The notes below the pieces were generated by a model. It was not told the origin of the DNA, searched no databases, and worked only from the letters and a program-made list of their open reading frames with translations. Of a stretch of 64,000 bases of DNA, positions 54,408-64,000 are shown piece after piece. A program made the translations under genes and the position numbers. Within the stretch, counting starts at the first letter, position 1. Every line of letters starts with the position of its first letter. Source of the stretch: an uncultured Lactobacillaceae bacterium (lineage in GTDB: Bacteria > Bacillota > Bacilli > Lactobacillales > Lactobacillaceae); contig CALYQJ010000007.1 in assembly GCA_945285405.1 (NCBI GenBank), positions 1-64,000 on the forward strand. The letters are read 5' to 3'.

Positions 54408-54444
54408 TTAAATTACCTCCAAAGTTTAAAATTTATCGATCCTT

Positions 54445-54460
54445 ATGAAACCGGTAACAT
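54445..54460 (-). promoter_or_regulatory. cre site upstream of the GH4 operon
   Basis: ATGAAACCGGTAACAT matches the cre consensus with one mismatch and lies 38 bases before the GH4 start. The sequence is nearly symmetric, so the strand given is by the gene it probably controls. Confidence 0.6.
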
Positions 54461-54581
54461 GTTCATTTAAGCACAAAGTAAATTAATAACGAAAGGGATT
54501 GTTAGCTTTTTACAAGTTGACTCAGATTTTGATTTAGATTTTCAATTTCTGAAAATAATTTCGCAGGAGGATAAGATAATA

Positions 54582-55331
54582 GTGGAAAATTTTTTTATTA
54601 AAGCAGTAAGTCAGCATCGAAGTTCATTGACGGAAAATGATTTTGAAATTGTTTATTTGTTGGATCAAAAAATTCAACAGATTCCAAGAAGTAATTTAAA
54701 AAAACTTGCAGAAAAGGTGTACACCTCTCCTGCAAGTTTGTCGCGTTTAGTTAGAAAATTAGGATTTAAAGGTTTTTCGGAGTTTAATTTACGAATTTCC
54801 GATTATTTGGAACAAAAAGAGCAAAATCAAATTCAAATAAGTGATTACTTAGATGCAACAATTGATGAAATTAAACTAACGCATCAACTTAATTATCGAA
54901 ATGTATTTGCGGCAGCGCATTTGATTTTAGATGCTAATGAGCGCTATGCTTATGCTACTGGCTGGAAGCAGTCTCAGCTTTTATTTAATTTTGTTAATGA
55001 TTTAATTCTTTACGACAAAAAGTTTTATGCCTTAAGGACCAAAGAGGATCTTGCTGATTCAGTACCATACATGGCAGAAAATTCGTTAGTTTTATTGGTT
55101 TCAATTTCTGGTAAAATTGATGATTATCGAGCAACATTAGAAACTTTGAGACTCAAAAAAGTTAAAATAATTTCGATTACTTATCAGCAAAGTAGTGAAT
55201 TGGTTAAGTATAGTGAAATTCCATTATTTTTTATTACGGAAACGCTATCGCATCATCAAAAATATTGGTCCGCTTTAAGTTTGTCATATCTTTTAAATTT
55301 ATTATTGCAAACTATTATTGATGAAAAATAA
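54582..55331 (+). CDS. RpiR-family transcriptional regulator
   Basis: 249 aa. HTH region KLAEKVYTSPASLSRLVRKLGFKGFSEF, SIS domain with YAYATGWKQSQLLFNF and LVLLVSISGKIDDY. GTG start with GGAGG 11 bases before. Divergent from the GH4-deacetylase-PTS operon, which it likely regulates through a sugar phosphate. Confidence 0.88.
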   Translation: MENFFIKAVSQHRSSLTENDFEIVYLLDQKIQQIPRSNLKKLAEKVYTSPASLSRLVRKLGFKGFSEFNLRISDYLEQKEQNQIQISDYLDATIDEIKLTHQLNYRNVFAAAHLILDANERYAYATGWKQSQLLFNFVNDLILYDKKFYALRTKEDLADSVPYMAENSLVLLVSISGKIDDYRATLETLRLKKVKIISITYQQSSELVKYSEIPLFFITETLSHHQKYWSALSLSYLLNLLLQTIIDEK

Positions 55332-55357
55332 CAAAAGTGAGCTTTGAAGGTGGAAAA

Positions 55358-55792
55358 ATGAAAACATATCATATTAAAGAAGTTAGTGAAATGTTAGGAA
55401 TTAGTTCTTATACTTTACGCTATTATGAAAAAATTGGTTTATTATCTTTTGTAAAAAGAGATGACAATGGCGTTCGAGAATTTTTACCTAAAGATTTGGT
55501 TACCATAAAAACGATTGAATGTTTGAAAAAAACAAATCTGCCGCTAAAAGATATAAAAAATTACTTTAAATTGGTGGATCAAGGTTTAGATACTGCTAAG
55601 GAGCGACGTGAATTATTCGTTAAGCAAAAACAAAAAGTAAATAAAGAAATTGAAGAGCTCGAAAAGACCCTTAAAATGATTAATTATAAGTTACATTATT
55701 ATGATGAAGTTTTAAAAACCGGTGATTTAAATTCATGTGATGAAGAACGTCAAGAATTAATTGCTGATATTATAGCGGGAAACGAAAAATAA
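55358..55792 (+). CDS. MerR-family transcriptional regulator
   Basis: 144 aa. ATG at 55358 behind GAAGGTGG. N-terminal winged HTH (YHIKEVSEMLGISSYTLRYYEKIGLL), then a long coiled-coil dimer helix (REL...KQKVNKEIEELEKTLKMI). A single Cys in LNSCDEE near the C-terminus could be redox-sensing. Probably activates the 19-bp-spacer promoter at 55946-55976. Confidence 0.9.
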   Translation: MKTYHIKEVSEMLGISSYTLRYYEKIGLLSFVKRDDNGVREFLPKDLVTIKTIECLKKTNLPLKDIKNYFKLVDQGLDTAKERRELFVKQKQKVNKEIEELEKTLKMINYKLHYYDEVLKTGDLNSCDEERQELIADIIAGNEK

Positions 55793-55945
55793 AAAGTTAG
55801 GGCTTATCATAGTATCGATTTGGATCTATTTAGCGAACGATGAAGGACACTTATTAAGTAGAAATAATTTTTCTTTTTAAAATCAGAATAAAATAAAAAT
55901 TAATTAAATTCCTAAAGTAAAAAGGAATTTTTTTTATTTTGGGGC

Positions 55946-55976
55946 TTGCCTTAAAGTCGTCTCGAATGTTTATGAT
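55946..55976 (+). promoter_or_regulatory. MerR-type promoter with 19-bp spacer
   Basis: TTGCCT (55946-55951), exactly 19 bases, TATGAT (55971-55976). The over-long spacer and the TTAAAGT...CGAATGTT core are typical of promoters twisted open by MerR proteins. Confidence 0.75.
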
Positions 55977-56046
55977 TATTTTATAAAAAATAATTTTAGT
56001 AGGATTAAAACGTTAAGAATTGGGATTTTTAAAAAGGAGGATTATT

Positions 56047-56664
56047 TTGAAAAAATGGTGGTTAATTTTATCATTAATTTTAGGTTTATTAATTGGCGGT
56101 GGCATTGGAGCTTGGGGTGTTAAATCATTTTCACAATCAAAAAATTCTCCCGTAGTTTCATCGTCTTCAGCAATAAAAAAGGATTTTCAAGCACCACAAC
56201 ATCGGCAAAAAAATGACCGAAGGGTCTTTTTAAATGCTAGTCAAAATCGGGATGGCAATACGGCAAATTTAGCAAAACAATTATTTGGCTCCCTTGCCTA
56301 CCAACAAGTTAATTTAGTGGATTATCATATTCCGCAAATTGGTCAAGGAGACGGAGATTTTGCAAAAGTATGGTAGCAATTAAAAAAAGCTCAGGTAATT
56401 GTAATTGGTACGCCAGTTTATTGGTCTAATATGTCCGGATATCTCAAAACGTTTATTGATCATTTAGAAGTTAATGATGATTTAAAAGGTCGTGACCTCT
56501 ATTTTATTATTCAAGGAGCAGATGAAAATCAAAGTGTGGCAATTAATGCTGCTTATGGTACGATCAATCGCGTAGCTAAAAGATTTGGTCTTAATTTTGT
56601 TGGTATCGCCCAGACTTCAGCTCAAATTCAAAAGTTACAGCAAAAATTAAATAGTAAGTCATAA
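56047..56664 (+). pseudogene. Membrane-anchored flavodoxin-fold oxidoreductase interrupted by TAG
   Basis: TTG at 56047 follows AAGGAGG. A signal-anchor (WWLILSLILGLLIGGGIGAWG) precedes an NAD(P)H-FMN reductase fold: VFLNASQNRDGNTANLAKQL, then VIVIGTPVYWSNMSGYLKTFIDHL. The frame is broken once, at TAG 56374-56376, between DFAKVW and QLKKAQVIVIG; no base is gained or lost. The 3' codons remain intact to 56664. Either a recent nonsense mutation (CAG to TAG) or a read-through stop. Confidence 0.85.
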
Positions 56665-56683
56665 ATTAAAAGGAGAATAGTTG

Positions 56684-57283
56684 ATGAGTCAAGAATTATA
56701 TTTAATGCGCCATGCAGAAACTTTGTTTAATCAATTACATCGAATTCAAGGTTTTAGTGATTCACCTTTGACGGAAAAAGGAATTAAAGAGGCACAACAA
56801 GTCGGCGAAAGTTTAAGCCAAAGTGGTATAACTTTTGATCATGCTTATGCTTCTACGCAAGAACGTGCTTGTGATACTTTAGAATTAGTTAGCTCCCTGT
56901 CTTATGAACGAGTGAAGGGACTTAAAGAATGGAATTTTGGGGTTTTTGAAGGTGAAAGTGAAGCTTTGAATCCTCATCGTGATCCGAAGAAACATAGTTA
57001 TGGTGAATTTTTTGTTCAATTTGGCGGTGAGTCTGATCGTCAAGTTCAAAAAAGGATGGTTCAGACATTAACGGAAATTATGGAACGCCCTCACCATCAG
57101 AAAGTTTTAGTTGTGAGCCACGCGGGAGCAATTTTTATGTTTTTACGAAAATGGATTGATTGGGATCAAATGAATCGTAAATTTAATTTTCAAGGCTTTA
57201 AAAATTGTTCAATTTTAAAGTTTAAATTTGAGAATCATCGTTTTGAGTTACAAGATATGATCAATCCTTTGCAAAAAAAATAA
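56684..57283 (+). CDS. Histidine phosphatase family protein
   Basis: 199 aa. LMRHAETLFNQLHRIQGF carries the catalytic His; the second is in VVSHAGAIFMFL. Short type without the mutase insert. Start ATG at 56684, 8 bases after AAAGGAG; 19 bases after the broken oxidoreductase, likely in the same MerR-controlled unit. Confidence 0.85.
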   Translation: MSQELYLMRHAETLFNQLHRIQGFSDSPLTEKGIKEAQQVGESLSQSGITFDHAYASTQERACDTLELVSSLSYERVKGLKEWNFGVFEGESEALNPHRDPKKHSYGEFFVQFGGESDRQVQKRMVQTLTEIMERPHHQKVLVVSHAGAIFMFLRKWIDWDQMNRKFNFQGFKNCSILKFKFENHRFELQDMINPLQKK

Positions 57284-57293
57284 ACCAGTAAGA

Positions 57294-57548
57294 TTACGGT
57301 TTATATTTTTGCATATTTTTTTCAAACTTAGCTTTTTCATCGTTAGCTTCTTTAATGTTTTTTTCTTTGACGCGAATTTCTATTTGAAGATCCTCATTTT
57401 CTTCAGCAGCCTTATCGTAATTAGCTTTAGTCTTAAGATATTCTTGATTTATTTCCTTTTGTTTAGCGGAATTAGGATCGCTACAGCTGGTCATTGCTAG
57501 GGAACTAAAGGCAATTAATGCTAGAATGTTATTTTTTTTAAATAGCAA
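57294..57548 (-). CDS. Small lipoprotein (84 aa)
   Basis: TTG start at 57548 after GGAGGA that lies in the last codons of the preceding gene. Signal with lipobox: NNILALIAFSSLAMTSC. The mature part is one charged coiled coil (about 45 residues, QIEIRVKEKNIKEAND). Function unknown; translationally coupled to the gene before it (1-base gap). Confidence 0.7.
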   Translation of the reverse strand: MLFKKNNILALIAFSSLAMTSCSDPNSAKQKEINQEYLKTKANYDKAAEENEDLQIEIRVKEKNIKEANDEKAKFEKNMQKYKP

Positions 57549-57549
57549 A

Positions 57550-58131
57550 TTATTCTCCTCCCTCAAGTTTGCATAATTTATAACCTTGAGCGAGAGCTTG
57601 CTTTTCCGGTACTTCCATTTTACTGTTAACATGATTTAAACCACGACAATTAGAGTTGTAATGGTAATTTGTACTGTTAGTCAGAGCAATCCAAACGGTT
57701 ATACTTTGAGGGTCTTGAGCATTTTGGTTATTATTTTCAGTATTTTGCTTTTGTTGTTGGGGAGCTAAGCGGTCTTGTTCTTTTTTAGCTTCATATTGAC
57801 TTTTTTGTTCATTGTATTTAATTTCAGCTTTTTCTTTAGCAGCAACTGCTAATTTTTCTTGGTTGATTAACTGTTTAAGCTTTTGTTTTAAGCGTTGATT
57901 ATTTTTGCTTTCTTTTTGATAACTACTCTTAATTAAATTTAATTGACTAGAGGTGTAGTTAATCGGAGTATTTTTCTTTTTGATTAAACCTAAAGTAAAG
58001 CCCCCGATTAATAACAGTCCACTTATTAATGCTGGAATAGTAATATTTTGTTTTAGTTTAAATTTTTGATGAGTATGATAAAGAAAATAACTAGTTACAA
58101 AAATAAAAATCAAAATTATAAACTTAAACAT
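57550..58131 (-). CDS. Membrane protein with coiled coil and Cys-pair C-terminal domain
   Basis: 193 aa. Two N-terminal membrane helices (3-17 and 33-50), a long Lys/Gln/Glu coiled coil (70-125), then a small domain YHYNSNCRGLNHV...GYKLC near the end. Its Cys-x-Gly-Leu and GY-x2-C pattern is that of small zinc-like modules often found at the ends of Firmicute envelope proteins. No function assigned. Confidence 0.7.
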   Translation of the reverse strand: MFKFIILIFIFVTSYFLYHTHQKFKLKQNITIPALISGLLLIGGFTLGLIKKKNTPINYTSSQLNLIKSSYQKESKNNQRLKQKLKQLINQEKLAVAAKEKAEIKYNEQKSQYEAKKEQDRLAPQQQKQNTENNNQNAQDPQSITVWIALTNSTNYHYNSNCRGLNHVNSKMEVPEKQALAQGYKLCKLEGGE

Positions 58132-58154
58132 GCATTATCTCTCCAAAATAAAAT

Positions 58155-58634
58155 TTAGTAACGGTCGATGAAATTACCAAAAGTTAAAATCCATAAAGTC
58201 AACCAAATCAAAATGAAATAAAAAGTACTCTGCGGATAACCAAAAATAACCGAAATCAGAATAGCCCAGCCACAAATTTCCCGAAAAACTCGGCCGTAAT
58301 GTTTAAAAATGTAATGGTTCTTCAAGTACTTGAAATGAATAGGGGTTATTTTACTAGGAGCTACTTTAGCATTTGTTGCTTTAATATCATCAAAAGTAAC
58401 AGGAGTTGCAGTTAAAGTTCCGTCATTAATAGCTTGGGGTTTTTTAACAGTTTTTTCTAGATTTTTTTCATTTAAATTTGAAGCTAAAGGAGCTAAAGAA
58501 CTAACCCCTTCTTTTACCAACTCTAGATTTTGCTCTTCAAGAATTAATCTTCTTCCCTTATAAAAAGTTGGACGTTTAGTTCGAGATGATCCCCTTTCTT
58601 TTAAATAAAATCGTCTCGGTATTTTTTTACTCAT
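58155..58634 (-). CDS. Small membrane protein (159 aa)
   Basis: Basic N-terminus (KKIPRRFYLKERGSSRTKR), low-complexity middle, two C-terminal membrane helices (WAILISVIFGYP and FYFILIWLTLWILTF). Not recognised. Heads the three-gene envelope unit read leftwards. Confidence 0.6.
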   Translation of the reverse strand: MSKKIPRRFYLKERGSSRTKRPTFYKGRRLILEEQNLELVKEGVSSLAPLASNLNEKNLEKTVKKPQAINDGTLTATPVTFDDIKATNAKVAPSKITPIHFKYLKNHYIFKHYGRVFREICGWAILISVIFGYPQSTFYFILIWLTLWILTFGNFIDRY

Positions 58635-58896
58635 AAATTTTATCCCTAATTATTGGCTTTTTTGATTAGATCATAAAATAAGAATTCGGAAAATATTTTC
58701 TCATATTTTGGTCATAAAATAAATGCAAAATTATTTAAAAATAAATACTTATATTTAAATATAGTATAAAAAAATAAAAAGATATTATATAATGATAAAC
58801 CAGGCTCATTGATTAGATAAATATACAGTGTTAAGATAAAATTAATGAATAAATATATTGCTTTTACAATAGAGATTCTAGGAGATATAAAAAAGC

Positions 58897-59589
58897 ATGA
58901 TTGAAGAAAATGGGCAGCAAAGATCCTTAAAAGAACATGAAACCGTCCTTTATCTACTTTTTTCTATAATTTTAAATTCTTTTGCTAATGCTTTAACGAT
59001 TACTTCAGATCTTGGTAGTGCAATTTGGACTGCTTCAGCAGTCAATTTAAGATTACAGTTACCATTTCGTTTAGGAACAATTTTATTTGGTTATGCGGTA
59101 TTAGTTCAGATACTTAATTTGATCATCCGACGGGAAATTCGTTATGAAATGGTCTTTGCTAATCTTTTGTTTGCCTTTGCTTTTAGTTATTTTATTCAGT
59201 TTTGGAGTTCACTTTTAAAGGGCGTAATGCAACTGCCATTTGGTTGGCGTTTAGGACTTAACTTGCTAGGTATTGGTGGTACTGCTATAGCTATTTCAAT
59301 TTATCAACGTCTTTCGGTGATGTTACATCCTAATGATGAACTTAGTTATTTAATTAGATTTAAATATTGCCATGGTAGTGCAGCTTTAGGTCAATATTTA
59401 AGTTATATTATTCCAATTGCCGTTTTGATTTATTGTTATTTAAGTAAAGGGAAAATTTTATCGATTGGTCCGGGAACTTTTTTTGCTTTATTTTTTCAAG
59501 GACCTTTAATCGGTTGGGCTGATAAAATTATATTTCCGAAACTGAAGCATCGCCCAATTACTAAAATTAAAAGAAAAAAGCAAAACTAA
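58897..59589 (+). CDS. YczE/YyaS/YitT-like membrane protein
   Basis: 230 aa, about five or six hydrophobic helices. NSFANALTITSDLGSAIWTASAVNL near the start resembles the small-residue motif of this family. Basic tail. Function unknown for the family. Single-gene unit ended by a terminator. Confidence 0.65.
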   Translation: MIEENGQQRSLKEHETVLYLLFSIILNSFANALTITSDLGSAIWTASAVNLRLQLPFRLGTILFGYAVLVQILNLIIRREIRYEMVFANLLFAFAFSYFIQFWSSLLKGVMQLPFGWRLGLNLLGIGGTAIAISIYQRLSVMLHPNDELSYLIRFKYCHGSAALGQYLSYIIPIAVLIYCYLSKGKILSIGPGTFFALFFQGPLIGWADKIIFPKLKHRPITKIKRKKQN

Positions 59590-59612
59590 ATCATTGTAGA
59601 ATATGAGATCAA

Positions 59613-59648
59613 AAAAACAGTCAAGTTTAATTCTTGGCTGTTTTTTTA
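59613..59648 (+). terminator. Terminator of the YczE-like gene
   Basis: ACAGTCAAG/CTTGGCTGT stem plus T7. The rest of 59649-59890 is AT-rich with no gene seen. Confidence 0.85.
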
Positions 59649-59890
59649 TTTTAAAAATAAATTTTGGGAGAAGTTAACAATCATTTTTTGAAGCCAAAGT
59701 TTTCCTGGGAAATACTAAAAAAAGTCAACTCAACTCGCATTATAAAAACTGAGACAAAATGTCCCGAGCAATTGGGAAGGTTAAAATGAGGCAAATTAAT
59801 ATCTTTCAATTTTATCATCTTAATCGTTAAAATTAAGATTTTCTAAGTAAAAAAATTAAATCATTTAATTATTTTTCTAAAAGAGAATAA

Positions 59891-59916
59891 TATTATTGTA
59901 ATCGTTTGCAATAATA
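59891..59916 (+). promoter_or_regulatory. Inverted-repeat operator of the beta-glucoside operon
   Basis: TATTATTG and CAATAATA arms around TAATCGTTTG. The centre TGTAATCGTTTGCA resembles cre with two mismatches, or another LacI-family site. Lies 74 bases before the PTS start. Confidence 0.5.
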
Positions 59917-59989
59917 GATAGAATTATTTTAATAAAAATAGTATTTTTTTCTGATAAAATTATTAAAAAATTGGTTAAAGGAGGAAGTG

Positions 59990-63327
<3,338 letters not shown>

Positions 63328-63334
63328 GGAATCC

Positions 63335-63368
63335 AAAAAAACTAGTGTTAAAAACACTAGTTTTTTTA
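63335..63368. terminator. Bidirectional terminator
   Basis: AAAAACTAGTGTT/AACACTAGTTTTT stem, A and T flanks. Its stem shares ACTAGTGT with the terminator at 19067-19099. Confidence 0.9.
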
Positions 63369-63370
63369 AA

Positions 63371-64000
63371 TTAAGATATTTTTTTGAATTCAGTCAATTG
63401 ATGGAGAGCTGGTTCTGTTAACAAAAGCACGGTGTCATTTTTAATTTCCATTGGTAAAAGTTCATGGGCGTAAAGTCTTTCTTCAACAAACATTTTTCCC
63501 TGCGCATTTTTAATTACGGGGTAATCCCATTTACCAATAGTTACCATTAAATTGTTATCTTTTTCCAATAAAGTAATTAACCCATAGCCGGGATTTTGAT
63601 AATTTCCCAACAATTGGCTTTGGGCTTTAACTGGTTGAGAATCAGAACCAATAGTTTCATTAAGCTTTGCTTCACGATTTTTAATTTTGGTGTTCATGGT
63701 TTTACTAACAAAATCTGGCCAATCAAGATCTTTAATTCCTAAAGCTTCATCGATTGTTTGATAAGCTAAGGCAAAGATGGCATCAGTTGAATCTAAATTG
63801 GTTGTAACAACGAAAGCTAAATCAAGGTCCGGAACAAAACCTAAGAAAGAACAATAACCGATGTAAGAACCACTGTGATAGAAATATTTATGACCACGAT
63901 AGTCTTCCATCATCATTCCTAAACCATAAGCAGCAAAGTTAGCGCCACCATATGCGCGATTAGGAGCCATAATTGATTGAGGTAAATAGCGTTGGGCGTC
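63371..64000 (-). CDS. Serine hydrolase (beta-lactamase-like), C-terminal part
   Basis: The frame is open from the right window edge to 63371, so only the last 209 residues are present. YGLGMMMEDYRGHKYFYHSGSYIGYCS carries the HxG-type third motif of class C β-lactamase/esterase relatives. The SxxK site and any signal are outside. A C-terminal β-rich domain follows (LLGNYQNPGYGLITLLEKDN). Confidence 0.8.
   Translation of the reverse strand, partial: DAQRYLPQSIMAPNRAYGGANFAAYGLGMMMEDYRGHKYFYHSGSYIGYCSFLGFVPDLDLAFVVTTNLDSTDAIFALAYQTIDEALGIKDLDWPDFVSKTMNTKIKNREAKLNETIGSDSQPVKAQSQLLGNYQNPGYGLITLLEKDNNLMVTIGKWDYPVIKNAQGKMFVEERLYAHELLPMEIKNDTVLLLTEPALHQLTEFKKIS

Noticed and set aside
63335-63368. 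Mobile hairpin family, because this stem resembles the one at 19067-19099
   Set aside because: Shared bases are limited to the ACTAGTGT stem core; loops and flanks differ, so both are read as ordinary terminators.

Overview
The window is a low-GC Firmicute chromosome segment, most likely a fermentative Lactobacillaceae species. The grounds are TTG/GTG starts with strong AAAGGAGG ribosome binding sites, CcpA-type cre sites, a HrcA/CIRCE-controlled small heat-shock gene, ParB-type parS sites and the rpmH-rnpA-yidC-jag-mnmE-mnmG set beside dnaA-dnaN. The abundance of PTS systems and glycosidases suggests a sugar-rich or host-glycan niche. An insect-gut lineage is a guess from gene content, not something the bases prove.

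The window spans the replication origin. Left of about 25.2 kb most genes run leftwards: a partial surface protein, tyrS, gpmA, a DNA-entry-type nuclease overlapping a DUF2971-like gene, a degenerate ABC-type ATPase pair, CIRCE-hsp20, rarA, a hydrolase, a Panacea-type antitoxin with a membrane partner, a DUF1003 protein, mnmG, mnmE, jag, yidC, rnpA and rpmH. Between rpmH and dnaA lie about 6.7 kb of other genes: a phosphatase with a small membrane protein, an orphan response regulator, a candidate structured RNA, and a lactose/cellobiose-class PTS with an RpiR regulator. oriC (DnaA boxes on both sides of dnaA) is followed by dnaA, dnaN and two near-identical tRNA-Pro genes with different anticodons. 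The usual yaaA-recF-gyrB-gyrA block does not follow dnaN.

Right of the tRNAs the window is almost entirely carbohydrate modules. In order: a manLMNO mannose-class PTS; a divergent alf-type fucosyl-oligosaccharide locus (GntR regulator, GH29 fucosidase, mannose-class PTS); a 3'-end tandem duplication; a GH31 glycosidase; an MFS transporter with an AmiE/AmiF-type amidase and a 78-aa protein; a deoC / fructose-class PTS / two dehydrogenases / DeoR operon; an alpha-glucoside-type PTS with GH4 and a YdjC/ChbG deacetylase, divergent from rpiR and followed by merR; a flavodoxin-like gene broken by an in-frame TAG under a MerR-type promoter; a histidine phosphatase; three small envelope genes; a YczE-like membrane protein; a beta-glucoside PTS with a GH1 enzyme; and a partial serine hydrolase.

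The most interesting items are: (1) the Panacea antitoxin / coiled-coil membrane protein pair behind a LexA-box promoter 5 bp from a parS site; (2) the structured RNA at 20805-21013; (3) the tRNA-Pro pair, one with an A34 (AGG) anticodon; (4) the TAG-CAA-TTA interruption; and (5) matching inverted-repeat operators at two distant promoters.
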